Of a stretch of DNA of 64,000 nucleotides, positions 42,958 to 52,067 are shown piece after piece; within the stretch, counting starts at the first letter, position 1; each line of letters opens with the position of its first letter. Source of the stretch: a bacterium (GTDB taxonomy: Bacteria; Zixibacteria; MSB-5A5; GN15; FEB-12); the NCBI GenBank assembly GCA_020444475.1, contig JAHLKV010000005.1, forward strand, positions 62,001 through 126,000, given 5' to 3'. A model generated the notes under the pieces. The model had not been told where the DNA came from. It saw only the letters and a program-made list of their open reading frames with translations, and did not search any database. Both the position numbers and the translations under genes were made by a program.

Positions 42958-44484
42958 ATGAAATCGTTCCGTTACTCGGCGTTGCTGTCGATGGTGGCGA
43001 CGTATCTGCTGATTTTCATCGGCGGTCTGGTGCGCGTCTCCGGCGCCGGACTGGGCTGTCCGGACTGGCCGAAATGCTTCGGGCGATGGATCCCGCCGAC
43101 TTCGATGGACCAGCTTCCGTCCCATATCGACCCCGGCCAGTTTAACATCACCCTCGCGTGGATCGAATACGGCAACCGTCTGGTCGGCGTTACGGTCGGA
43201 TTGCTTATCGTCCTGACCGCGATCTTCGCCATTCGCTATTATCGCTCTCACCCGCGCATTCTGTGGCCGTCGCTGTTCACCGCCGTACTGGTGGCCTTCC
43301 AGGGCTGGCTGGGCGGCGTGGTGGTGACCTCGGAGCTGCACCCATACATCGTCTCGGCGCACTTGATACTCGCGATCGCGACCGCCTTGCTGCTGCTGTA
43401 CGTTTTGCTGCAGAGCTATTATGCCGAATCCGAAGCCATGGTGGCGGAGCTGATCTACCCGGCTGCGGCCCGCAACTGGATTGTCGGCCTTGGCGCGCTT
43501 ACCTTCATCCAGATAATACTCGGCACCCAGGTGCGGGGACGGCTCGAGGACATCTCCGCGGTGTATCCGCTGGCGTCCGATCTTCAATGGCTGTCGCATG
43601 TCGGGGTGGTGATGGATGCGCACCTGATTGTCGGTGTGCTGGTGGCGCTGTTTACGGCTTTCGTGGCCTACGGTGTGATTCGTCTCTCCGACAAGTCAGC
43701 GGTACTGGTGAAACAGGCGGTCTGGCTGCTGGTGGCGCTGGTGGCGGCCCAGATACTGGGAGGCATTCTGTTCATCTCCTACGGCCTGCCGGCAATCGTG
43801 CAGCTGTTTCACCTCTGGATTTCGACCATCTTCCTCGGCGTGCTGCTGGTAGTGTACTCAGTCGTGAGCCATGCCAGAGAACTTCCCGCTCGGTTCCAGA
43901 AATCGGTCGGCCGGGTTATTGTCGCCGGTTTGGTGTTGGCGGCGCTGCTGACGACCGGCGGCTTTGCGGTCATCAAAGAGGCCGAGCTGTCGCGCACCGA
44001 TCTCCCGGTGCTCGGCCAGCTTCCGGAGTTCACGCTTCGCCAGGCCGACGGCAGCAACTATGCGCTGAACGATCTTAAGGGGCTCGTCAGCGTGCTTGAT
44101 TTCGCTTCGACCGGATCGCCCGATGCCAACGGGATGAAGATAGAATTATACGATCTGTACCAACGGTATGCCCACTCCGACCTGCTCGGGTTCGTGACGA
44201 TCGTCAAGCCGACCGAGGCTTCACCAGTAGACCTGGGCGCCTACACCGACTCGCTGCAGCTTACGGACAATCGCTGGATTGTTGCCACGGGACCGAAAGA
44301 TACGACCGACGTCCTCTACCGTGAGGTGTTCCGTCTGGCCGATCGCGACGATGTCGCCGGGACGAACGGGTTTGTGCTGATCGATCGCATGGGGCGGATA
44401 CGCGGGTTCTACCGCTATGACTCCGACAGCGATATCACGCGCCTGAACCGGGATATCGCCTCGCTGGCGAGGATTCCGCGGTGA
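42958..44484 (+). CDS. ctaA: Heme A synthase fused to a SCO-like domain
   Basis: A 508-residue protein. Residues 1 to about 335 are CtaA/COX15 heme A synthase, with eight membrane helices, the extracellular Cys pair GCPDWPKC (Cys34, Cys40), the EYGNRLVG motif and heme-ligand histidines in HLILAIAT, HLIVGVL and HLWISTIF. It oxidises heme o to heme a. After the last helix a periplasmic SCO/thioredoxin-like domain follows (about 345-508; LGQLPEFTLRQADGSNYALN, FVLIDRMGRIRGFYRYD). Its expected CxxxC copper motif reads STGSPDANG, so both cysteines are gone. ATG 42958 follows GGGAAGGA. The 3' end overlaps the DUF420 gene. Confidence 0.93.
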   Translation: MKSFRYSALLSMVATYLLIFIGGLVRVSGAGLGCPDWPKCFGRWIPPTSMDQLPSHIDPGQFNITLAWIEYGNRLVGVTVGLLIVLTAIFAIRYYRSHPRILWPSLFTAVLVAFQGWLGGVVVTSELHPYIVSAHLILAIATALLLLYVLLQSYYAESEAMVAELIYPAAARNWIVGLGALTFIQIILGTQVRGRLEDISAVYPLASDLQWLSHVGVVMDAHLIVGVLVALFTAFVAYGVIRLSDKSAVLVKQAVWLLVALVAAQILGGILFISYGLPAIVQLFHLWISTIFLGVLLVVYSVVSHARELPARFQKSVGRVIVAGLVLAALLTTGGFAVIKEAELSRTDLPVLGQLPEFTLRQADGSNYALNDLKGLVSVLDFASTGSPDANGMKIELYDLYQRYAHSDLLGFVTIVKPTEASPVDLGAYTDSLQLTDNRWIVATGPKDTTDVLYREVFRLADRDDVAGTNGFVLIDRMGRIRGFYRYDSDSDITRLNRDIASLARIPR

Positions 44485-44900
44485 CCGAACAGACCAGTTT
44501 CCTGCCCACCCTCAATGCCCTGCTGAACCTCACGGCGACCGTTTTGCTGACGTTTGGTTATATCAACATCCGCAAGGGGCGTACTCAAACGCACAAGAAG
44601 TTCATGCTGGCCGCGCTGGGCGTGTCGGCGGCCTTTCTGGTGAGCTATCTCATCTATCACTACACGGTCGGTTCGGTGCCCTATCCGTATCATGACTGGA
44701 CGCGTCCGGTTTATTTCGCCATTCTTATTCCGCACGTTATTCTGGCCGCGCTCATGACGCCGTTTATTATCGCGATTGTCTGGTTTGCCTTCCGCGAACA
44801 CTTCGACCGACACAAGAGACTCGCCCGCTGGGTCTGGCCGGTGTGGATGTTTGTCTCCGTGACGGGCGTGATCATCTACCTGATGCTGTACCGGTTGTAG
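44481..44900 (+). CDS. DUF420 (CtaM-like) membrane protein
   Basis: A 139-residue protein with four membrane helices, DUF420 family. Characteristic segments: GYINIRKGRTQTHKKFMLAA, FLVSYLIYHYTVGS and HKRLARWVWPVWMFVSVTG. Staphylococcal CtaM of this family is needed for activity of heme A oxidases, and the genes often sit beside cox and ctaA. GTG 44481 overlaps the ctaA stop (GTGA), so the two are likely co-translated and work together in oxidase maturation. Confidence 0.9.
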   Translation: MTEQTSFLPTLNALLNLTATVLLTFGYINIRKGRTQTHKKFMLAALGVSAAFLVSYLIYHYTVGSVPYPYHDWTRPVYFAILIPHVILAALMTPFIIAIVWFAFREHFDRHKRLARWVWPVWMFVSVTGVIIYLMLYRL

Positions 44901-45069
44901 TGGTACCCGGCTTCGGCGCTGCTGCACATAATCTGTGTCCGACCGTGTGCGGCGGACACAACCCTAACACAATCTTAGCTGAAACCCCTTATCCTGCCGT
45001 TCGTACAAATTCGGCATCGGACTTGATATGCTGTCGGTTGAGCTAACCGAAACTTCTGTGCGGAGATCT
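44901..45069. other. Intergenic after the respiratory operon
   Basis: Holds TGTGTCCG (44934-44941) pairing with CGGACACA (44953-44960), a possible operon-end stem without a T-run, and the ribosome site GGAG (45062-45065) of the next gene. No gene seen. Confidence 0.5.
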
Positions 45070-47466
45070 ATGAAAACTGCTGCCATCTTGCTGTTCGTTC
45101 TGGCGATCGCCTCGCCGGTCCTCTCGCAATCCGGACGACTCGAAACTCGACAGGTCGCTCTCGAAGGTACCATTACCGATCTCGACAACGGCACCCCAAT
45201 CGAACGCGTTACGGTTCGGGTCATCGGTTCGAATGTCTCGACTCTCAGCAACAGCGACGGGCGCTATCGCCTGCTGCTTCAGCCCGGGGAGTGGGAACTG
45301 CATTTCAGTCATGTCGCGTATCGGACAGCGACCGCGAACGTGGCTGTCGATAGCGGCGGGACCACGCTCGACATAGCCCTGGAGCGGAACGTCTACGAAC
45401 TGAAAGGCGCGACTGTCTATGAGCGGGCGTACGATCCGGCGCAGGAGATCATCCTGCAGGCGATCGCGCGCAAAAGAGATATTCTCAACCAACTGGCCGA
45501 CTACAGTTACGACGCCTACACGAAAGTGGTCGTAACCGATCTTGAGAAACAAGGCGCGGAGGGCATCTTCCTGATCGCCGAGTCGCAGACGACGGCCTAC
45601 TGGGAACAGCCGGACAAGTACAAAGAGATCATTACCGCCCGGCGCCAGTCGGGCAATATCGACGCCGAGAACAATCTCGTTTCGGTCGGGCAGATTCTGA
45701 ATTTCAATGCCAACCGGATTGATCTCGGGCAATACTCGCTGGTCACGCCCACCGCCACCGACGCCCTCAACAGCTACAACTACTATCTGATCGACACCGT
45801 CTATCTCGATGGGCGGACGGTGTTTCGCCTTGAGATCGAGCCGCGGAGCAACGCCGACCCGCTGTTCGTCGGAACAATCGACATCGCCGACTCAACTTTC
45901 GACGTTGTTGCGGTCGATATAGGTGTCAACGACGCCGTTCGCTTCCCGTTTATCGACAGCCTTCGGTACTCCCAGAGCTTCGCGCTCTTCAACAACGAGT
46001 TCTGGATGCCGATAGACATCCGTTTCGGTGCGCAGGTTCATCTCGGCATCAAGTTCCCCGGGATTCCGCAGAATCTCGGCGTCAGCCAGGTAGCGTCACT
46101 CTACAGCTACAGCTTCGAGCGGGGACACCGGAAAGGACTGTTCGACGAGTACGTGATCGAGGTGGAGCCGCGAGCAGACGACATCGACAGCGCAGCGTGG
46201 GACAGTCGCCAGACCATCCCGCTGACGGTCACCGAGACCGACGCCTACCAGCGGATCGACTCTATCGAAGCGCTGCCGCCCAGCTTTCGAGAGATCGCGA
46301 CCGCTGTCCTATTCGGTACGGTTCTGCTTGCCACCGTCGGGTATCCCGACCTGTTCCACTTCAATCGAGCCGAAGGTTACTACCTTGGTCTGGGCGGGGA
46401 GTTGACGAAGCTGTCACCTGATGTTTCACTCCGCGTCAAGTCCGGCTATTCGTTTGGACGCGAACAGTGGCAGCATGAGTACGGCGGCGCGTACCGTCTC
46501 AATGAGGATCGACGGCTGTGGGTAGGCGGCTACTGGCGTGACGACATCGTCAAGCGCCCGACCGTCATTTCTGATCCGGACTACAATCCGACCTTTGGAG
46601 CGCTTGGCTGGAAGCTTGATCCGTTCGACTACTACCACGAACGAGGCTTCGAGCTCTTCGCAAGGAGCAAAGTCGCGAACTACGTCGACGCCTCCATTGG
46701 TTATCTCGATGCTCGCCAGGAAAGCGCCCCGATCACATCGGATCACTCCATCTTTGCAAAGTCCGAGCCGGTGATCCGTGACAATCCGTCGATCGTCGAC
46801 GGTCGCCTTCGCGCGCTCAGCGCCTCGCTTACCTTCGACAGTCGTCCGCTCATGCGCAACAAGGGCTACACCCGTCGTATCGAGACCTCTCAGCGCACTT
46901 CACTTACAATCGGCGTCGAGTACGCCTCGCCCGACCTGATCGATAACGATTTTGACTATCGACGGTACTACGCAAAGCTCTACGCTCGGAGGCGGATGTT
47001 CGACATGGGGCTGACGACCATCAATGCTTTCGCGGGGATGGCCGAAGGTGACCTGCCGCCGCAGCGGTATTTTACGGTCGATCACGGCAACGGGATATTG
47101 TTCGGCAACGGCGAGTTTTCGACCATGGACAAGCACAATTTCGCCGGCAACCGGGCGGCAAGTGTTTTCGTCAACCATGACTTCGATCGTCTGCTCTTCC
47201 GTAAGAGCGGCCTGCCCGGTATCAAGGATATCCCGTTCACGCTGCAGATTTTCGGCGGCGCCTTCTGGACCGAGTTCAACGACCATGCCGCCAACACGGG
47301 CGACGAGTTCGTCCGCAACACCGGCGGACCGTACGCCGAGGCCGGGTTTGGGATCGGCAATTTGACACCGTTTATCTCGCCGTTTAATCTCGGGCTGTTT
47401 TTCACCTGGCAGGTGTCCGAGTACAAGACGGGCTACTTCAATTGGACGTTTGGGTTTGCCTTCTAG
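45070..47466 (+). CDS. DUF5686-type outer-membrane protein with N-terminal carboxypeptidase-regulatory-like domain
   Basis: A 798-residue exported protein. Signal peptide (KTAAILLFVLAIASPVLSQ), then a CarboxypepD_reg-like domain (residues about 30-110; LEGTITDLDNGTPIERVTV, LLLQPGEWELHFSHVAYRTA), then a long DUF5686-like region with alternating strands. The C-terminal 350 residues (RVKSGYSFGREQWQHEYGG, VGGYWRDD, SLTIGVEYAS) have the look of a large beta-barrel and end in YKTGYFNWTFGFAF with a terminal Phe, the signature for barrel assembly. It is common in the FCB group; role unknown. ATG 45070 follows GGAG; the frame begins earlier at 45028 without support. Confidence 0.85.
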   Translation: MKTAAILLFVLAIASPVLSQSGRLETRQVALEGTITDLDNGTPIERVTVRVIGSNVSTLSNSDGRYRLLLQPGEWELHFSHVAYRTATANVAVDSGGTTLDIALERNVYELKGATVYERAYDPAQEIILQAIARKRDILNQLADYSYDAYTKVVVTDLEKQGAEGIFLIAESQTTAYWEQPDKYKEIITARRQSGNIDAENNLVSVGQILNFNANRIDLGQYSLVTPTATDALNSYNYYLIDTVYLDGRTVFRLEIEPRSNADPLFVGTIDIADSTFDVVAVDIGVNDAVRFPFIDSLRYSQSFALFNNEFWMPIDIRFGAQVHLGIKFPGIPQNLGVSQVASLYSYSFERGHRKGLFDEYVIEVEPRADDIDSAAWDSRQTIPLTVTETDAYQRIDSIEALPPSFREIATAVLFGTVLLATVGYPDLFHFNRAEGYYLGLGGELTKLSPDVSLRVKSGYSFGREQWQHEYGGAYRLNEDRRLWVGGYWRDDIVKRPTVISDPDYNPTFGALGWKLDPFDYYHERGFELFARSKVANYVDASIGYLDARQESAPITSDHSIFAKSEPVIRDNPSIVDGRLRALSASLTFDSRPLMRNKGYTRRIETSQRTSLTIGVEYASPDLIDNDFDYRRYYAKLYARRRMFDMGLTTINAFAGMAEGDLPPQRYFTVDHGNGILFGNGEFSTMDKHNFAGNRAASVFVNHDFDRLLFRKSGLPGIKDIPFTLQIFGGAFWTEFNDHAANTGDEFVRNTGGPYAEAGFGIGNLTPFISPFNLGLFFTWQVSEYKTGYFNWTFGFAF

Positions 47467-47480
47467 GCTGCACATGCAAA

Positions 47481-47516
47481 AAGTGGTTGGTGCACGTCAT
47501 CGTGCACCAACCACTT
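47481..47516. terminator. Strong bidirectional hairpin terminator (family C copy 3)
   Basis: AAGTGGTTGGTGCACG (47481-47496), loop TCAT, CGTGCACCAACCACTT (47501-47516): a perfect 16-bp stem with A- and T-flanks between two convergent genes. Its centre, 47487-47510, shares the TTGG...ACGTC.TCGTGC...CCAA plan of the repeat at 9834-9857, so a repeat element appears to serve as the terminator. Confidence 0.85.
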
Positions 47517-47541
47517 CTTCTTCGGTATCCAACTAGGACTT

Positions 47542-48846
47542 TTACCAGCGAGTGACCGACTCCCGCTCATCGACCGTCTCACCCTCACTCACGCTGCTCA
47601 TCATCGGCGGCTGATCCGGCCAGGCGTCGTCGACCGATTCACTCCCTCTCCGAAGCTCGATTTTCTTCTTTTTCGACGCAAAGTCGTTGATCGCACTTTG
47701 CAGTTCAACCCCGTACCGTCCGGCTATTCGCACGCGCTGGAGATTCTGATGGAGGGACTCTTCGAGCTCGGCCGGGTTGTCGATTTTCAAACGTCGAATC
47801 CGACGGAGCCCGTCGCGCTCTACCCGGTTCATGACGAAATCGACATTGTCACTCATCAGCGACCCGGCCAGGGCCATGACGATCACGATGAAGTCGATCA
47901 CGAATGCAAACAACAGCGAGAAGGCGGTCAGATGATCCATCTCCAGCAGATCGCCGAGCACGAGCATCAGCGCATGCTGGTTGTTGACCGGCAGTTCGGG
48001 GTACGATGCCGGACTGGGCGGATCGATCAGCAGCGGTTGCTCACCGCCGAGGATCATCACCACCGAAGCCATCGGGAACGCCACCATAGCGTCGGTGACA
48101 ATTTCGGCCTGGTCTGCAACCGGATCGGCCATGCTCAGTGACATGGAAAGCGAATCGATATGGCGGGCGTACGCGGAGACGATCTCGACATTGCGCTCGG
48201 CGGTACGTTTCCAGGTCGCGATGTAATTCGATATGATCCCGACTCCGGCCCCCTGCCTATAGTCGGTCCCCTGGTTGGCCCGCCAGGAGTCGACCGTGCG
48301 CCGGGCGCCGTCGATCACGTCCTGGATGACCGGATCCGAGGAACCTTCATCGATCATCGTCGCCCAGCCTTTGGTCTGCTCGATATCGTACAATTGACCG
48401 AGTCGCTGGACCTGATACACGCCGCGAGCCAGTGCCTTCTTGGCCTCGGTCGCATAGCTGTTCAGCACCGGCCGGGCAGCGTCGGCGTACCCTGCCCTCG
48501 CCTGCTCGGCGCGGGTGTGGGCCTTGAGGCCGGAGTTGAAGTTGGCATAGGAGAAGAAGATCGAAAAGGAGGCCGCCAGCGAGAAGACGAGCAAATACGG
48601 AATGCGGTTACTCTTGATCTTCATAAGATTCCACGCGATACCCAGCATGGCCGACTGCAAGCCAAGCGACCCGATCATCGCCAGCGGAGTCGGAACGATA
48701 ATCTTCAAACCGTAGTACGTCGTGAAAAACGACAACACCGACAGGAGAAAAGTCCCGGTGTACACCATCGCCGCCGTGGGGCGGATACTCGGTCGCCGTT
48801 TCGGGCGGAATCGTCGGGCGAGATCGACAAGATCGTACAGGGTCAT
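47542..48846 (-). CDS. Unrecognised membrane protein with large extracytoplasmic helical region
   Basis: A 434-residue protein. N-terminal hydrophobic segments near 26-48 (MVYTGTFLLSVLSFFTTYYG), 52-75 and 84-104 are followed by a helical, charged stretch of about 180 residues (AEQARAGYADAARPVLNSYA, RHIDSLSMSLSMADPVADQA). A second pair of hydrophobic segments lies around 250-265 and 305-335 (FSLLFAFVIDFIVIVMALAG). The C-terminal 95 residues are cytoplasmic and basic, then acidic. No family recognised; the topology recalls sensor or stress-type membrane proteins but without a known output domain. ATG 48846 begins MTLYDLVDLARRFRPKRRP. It stands alone, divergent from the amidohydrolase genes. Confidence 0.75.
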   Translation of the reverse strand: MTLYDLVDLARRFRPKRRPSIRPTAAMVYTGTFLLSVLSFFTTYYGLKIIVPTPLAMIGSLGLQSAMLGIAWNLMKIKSNRIPYLLVFSLAASFSIFFSYANFNSGLKAHTRAEQARAGYADAARPVLNSYATEAKKALARGVYQVQRLGQLYDIEQTKGWATMIDEGSSDPVIQDVIDGARRTVDSWRANQGTDYRQGAGVGIISNYIATWKRTAERNVEIVSAYARHIDSLSMSLSMADPVADQAEIVTDAMVAFPMASVVMILGGEQPLLIDPPSPASYPELPVNNQHALMLVLGDLLEMDHLTAFSLLFAFVIDFIVIVMALAGSLMSDNVDFVMNRVERDGLRRIRRLKIDNPAELEESLHQNLQRVRIAGRYGVELQSAINDFASKKKKIELRRGSESVDDAWPDQPPMMSSVSEGETVDERESVTRW

Positions 48847-48983
48847 GAACCGGCCATCCTCGTGTGAAAAGTCAATTGTCCTATATATCGGTTGAAAACA
48901 ACCCGGATTTAGCCCCCTCCCGCATTATGACAAAAGTACCTCACACACTTGCCGAGTGGCGCGCCGGTCGGTATCTTTTTGAC

Positions 48984-51900
48984 ATGGCTAAACGAATCAT
49001 CCTCATACTGCTTGCCGTTGTCTCGATCAGCTTCGCCGGGACCACCCCCGAGCTTGGTATTCACGACAAGACGCCGACCGTGAAGGCGTTTGTCAATGCC
49101 CGGATCGTGCAGTCGCCGGCCCGGACGATCGAGAATGGCACCATGGTCGTCGCGGACGGCCGCATCGTGGCGATCGGTGGATCGGTGACGGTCCCCGGGG
49201 GCGCCACTGTTTTTGATCTGGCCGGCAAGACGATCTACCCGGCCTTTATCGATCCGGTGACCGAGTATGGCGTTCCCAACGCCGAACGGCCCAGGCGCCG
49301 ATGGGGTGAGGCTCCGCGGTACGAAGCCGAACGGGCAGGCGCCGATGCCTGGAACGACGCGCTCCACCCGGAGCTGAACTGGGTCGACGAGTTCCAGCCC
49401 GACAGCAAAGAAGCTGACGAATTGCTTGCCCTTGGCTTTGCGACCGTCCAGTCCGCCCGCCTCGACGGTATTCTTCGCGGACGCTCAACAGTCGTGACGC
49501 TCGGTGAAGGGCTGCCGAATGATCTGATTCTGAAAGCCTACGGGCGGCAGTTCGGGTCGTTTGACAAAGGTTCCTCGGAGCAGCAATACCCCAGCTCGCA
49601 GATGGGCGCGATTGCGTTGATCCGGCAGACGTTACTCGATACCGACTGGTACGACAAAGCACAGAGTGCCTACAGCCGCAACCCGGCCCAGAAAGCGCCG
49701 GAGACCAACCGGGCGCTGGAGGCGATGCAGGGTGTGCGCACCGACGGAATGGTGTTCGAGACCGCCAACGCGCTGGAGATTCTACGCGCCGACAGGATCG
49801 GCCGCGAGTTCTCCGTGCCGATGATCATGATCGGCGGCGGCAACGAATACACGCGGCTGGCCGCCATCAAGCAGTCCGGTGTCGACCTGATCCTGCCGCT
49901 GGAGTTCCCCGAAACGCCTGCGGTGAAGGATATCGGCGATGAATACGATGTCACGCTCGGGCAGCTTCGCCACTGGGAATGGGCGCCGTTTAATGCCTAC
50001 CTGCTCGACTCGGCCGGGATCGAGTTTGCCTTCACCACCCACGGTCTGAAAAACACGAAAGACTTCTGGAAGAACCTTCGTACGGCGATTTCCTGCGGTC
50101 TGCCGGCTCAAACCGCCCTGGCGGCGCTGACATCGGTGCCGGCAAGAATCGCCGGAGTCGATGATCAGGTTGGTACGCTCGAACAAAACAAACTGGCCAG
50201 TTTCGTCCTCACCGACGGTGACCTGTTCGACGAGAAGACACACATCTATTCGGTGTGGGTGGCGGGAGAGAAGCGCCACGAAGAGATCAAGCTCGACCAG
50301 GTTGATTTCCGGGGTAACTACACTCTGCAAATCGACCACCGGGCGGTCACACTCAAACTGACCGGTGATATCACTAAGCTGTCGGGCAAGATCGAAATCG
50401 ACAGCGCCACCAGCATGACGCTGACCGACATATCGATCGCGCCGGATGTGATTGCGTTCAGCGCCGTGCTTGATTCACTCGGCATGGATGGCACCACGCG
50501 GTTCGAAGCGCGTCGGAGTGAGAACGGCCTGGTCGGCTTCTATGTGAGCGCCGACGGTGGCAAGCATCAGTGGAGCGCCGAGCGCATCGAAACCGCCGCT
50601 GATGAAAAAAAGAAAAAGACGCCAGAGGAAGAGCCGCCGAGCCGAATCTCACGGCTGACCTCCCCGAATATAGCCTACGGATTTGAGACTCCTCCCACCC
50701 AGCAGAGCGTGCTGATAACAAACGCAACGATCTGGACTTCGGACGAAGCCGGCGTGCTCGAAAACGCCGATCTGCTGGTGCAGGATGGCAAGATAAGGGC
50801 GATCGGGTCCGATCTCGAAGCGCCTTCGGGCGTGCTTACAATTGATGCTTCGGGCATGCACGTCACGCCCGGAATCATCGATGAGCACTCGCATATCGCG
50901 ATCGCGGGGGACGTGAACGAAGGCACGCACGCGGTGACGGCCGAGGTGCGGATTGGCGATATCGTTGATCCCGAAGACATAGCGATCTACCGCGAGTTAG
51001 CCGGCGGCACCACCGCCGCACAGTTATTGCACGGTTCGGCCAATCCGATCGGCGGGCAGGCGCAGGTCGTGAAGCTTCGATGGGGAGCCGGACCGGAGGC
51101 CATGAAGATGCCCGAGGCCCCCAACGGCATCAAGTTCGCGCTCGGCGAAAACGTCAAGCAGTCCAACTGGGGGGAGCGGTACACCGTCCGCTATCCGCAG
51201 ACACGGATGGGCGTCGAGACGATAATCCGCGATGCGTTCCAGACCGCCCGCGAGTACGAGCAGGCGCATGAGCAGTTCGGCAAGCTCGGAAAGGGCGATC
51301 GCGAACGAACCATCCCGCCGCGTCAGGATCTGTTGATGGACGCCCTGGTCGAGGTGCTCAACTCGAATATGTTTGTCCACTGCCACGCCTATGTCCAGAG
51401 CGAGATGCTCATGCTGATGCGGCTGGCCGAAGACTTCGGGTTCCGGCTGGCGTCGTTTGAGCATGTCCTCGAGGGATACAAGATTGCCGACGAGATGGCG
51501 GCGCACGGCGTGGGCGGCGGTTCGTTTGCCGACTGGTGGGCCTACAAGTTCGAGGTCTACGACGCCATCCCGTACAGCCCGGCGCTGATGTCCGAGCGCG
51601 GGGTGCTGGTCTCGATCAACTCCGACAGCCCGGAGCAGGGCCGACGCCTCAATCAGGAGGCCGCCAAGTCGATCATGTACGGCGGGATGAGCCCCGAAGA
51701 AGCCCTCAAGATGGTGACGATCAACCCGGCCAGACAACTCGGAATCGACCGGTATACGGGATCGCTAGCGGTGGGCAAGGATGCTGATTTCGTCATCTGG
51801 TCGGACAATCCGCTGTCGATGTATGCGGTCGCACAGCAGACGTGGATCGACGGTCGAAAGTATTTTGATATCGAAAACGACCACAAAATGCGTGAAACTC

Positions 51901-52067
51901 TCTCACAAGAGAAGTCGGAACTCGTCCAAAAGGTGCTGAAAACAGGCGAGTCGTCCGGCAGGAAGGATCGCGGCGGGCCGGGCGGACCAAAACCGTACTC
52001 CGGTCAGTATGACGATGCGTTCGATCTCTGGATCGGCGCCGGCGAGGGAGGGTACTACCATGACTAA
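48984..52067 (+). CDS. Exported tandem amidohydrolase-superfamily protein
   Basis: A 1027-residue exported protein with two amidohydrolase-like domains. Signal peptide KRIILILLAVVSISFAG. Domain 1 (about 25-450) has the small beta-sandwich start (VKAFVNARIVQSPARTIENG) and the barrel entry KTIYPAFIDPVTEYG, where the usual HxH metal ligands are replaced. Domain 2 (about 570-1000) keeps them: TPGIIDEHSHIAIAGDVNEG, MFVHCHAYVQSE, ASFEHVLEGYK and INSDSPEQ. So only the second domain should bind metal. ATG 48984 is the first Met before the signal peptide; the open frame further upstream is unsupported. It overlaps the next gene by 8 bases. Substrate unknown; imidazolonepropionase- or peptidase-like activities occur in relatives. 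Confidence 0.88.
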   Translation: MAKRIILILLAVVSISFAGTTPELGIHDKTPTVKAFVNARIVQSPARTIENGTMVVADGRIVAIGGSVTVPGGATVFDLAGKTIYPAFIDPVTEYGVPNAERPRRRWGEAPRYEAERAGADAWNDALHPELNWVDEFQPDSKEADELLALGFATVQSARLDGILRGRSTVVTLGEGLPNDLILKAYGRQFGSFDKGSSEQQYPSSQMGAIALIRQTLLDTDWYDKAQSAYSRNPAQKAPETNRALEAMQGVRTDGMVFETANALEILRADRIGREFSVPMIMIGGGNEYTRLAAIKQSGVDLILPLEFPETPAVKDIGDEYDVTLGQLRHWEWAPFNAYLLDSAGIEFAFTTHGLKNTKDFWKNLRTAISCGLPAQTALAALTSVPARIAGVDDQVGTLEQNKLASFVLTDGDLFDEKTHIYSVWVAGEKRHEEIKLDQVDFRGNYTLQIDHRAVTLKLTGDITKLSGKIEIDSATSMTLTDISIAPDVIAFSAVLDSLGMDGTTRFEARRSENGLVGFYVSADGGKHQWSAERIETAADEKKKKTPEEEPPSRISRLTSPNIAYGFETPPTQQSVLITNATIWTSDEAGVLENADLLVQDGKIRAIGSDLEAPSGVLTIDASGMHVTPGIIDEHSHIAIAGDVNEGTHAVTAEVRIGDIVDPEDIAIYRELAGGTTAAQLLHGSANPIGGQAQVVKLRWGAGPEAMKMPEAPNGIKFALGENVKQSNWGERYTVRYPQTRMGVETIIRDAFQTAREYEQAHEQFGKLGKGDRERTIPPRQDLLMDALVEVLNSNMFVHCHAYVQSEMLMLMRLAEDFGFRLASFEHVLEGYKIADEMAAHGVGGGSFADWWAYKFEVYDAIPYSPALMSERGVLVSINSDSPEQGRRLNQEAAKSIMYGGMSPEEALKMVTINPARQLGIDRYTGSLAVGKDADFVIWSDNPLSMYAVAQQTWIDGRKYFDIENDHKMRETLSQEKSELVQKVLKTGESSGRKDRGGPGGPKPYSGQYDDAFDLWIGAGEGGYYHD

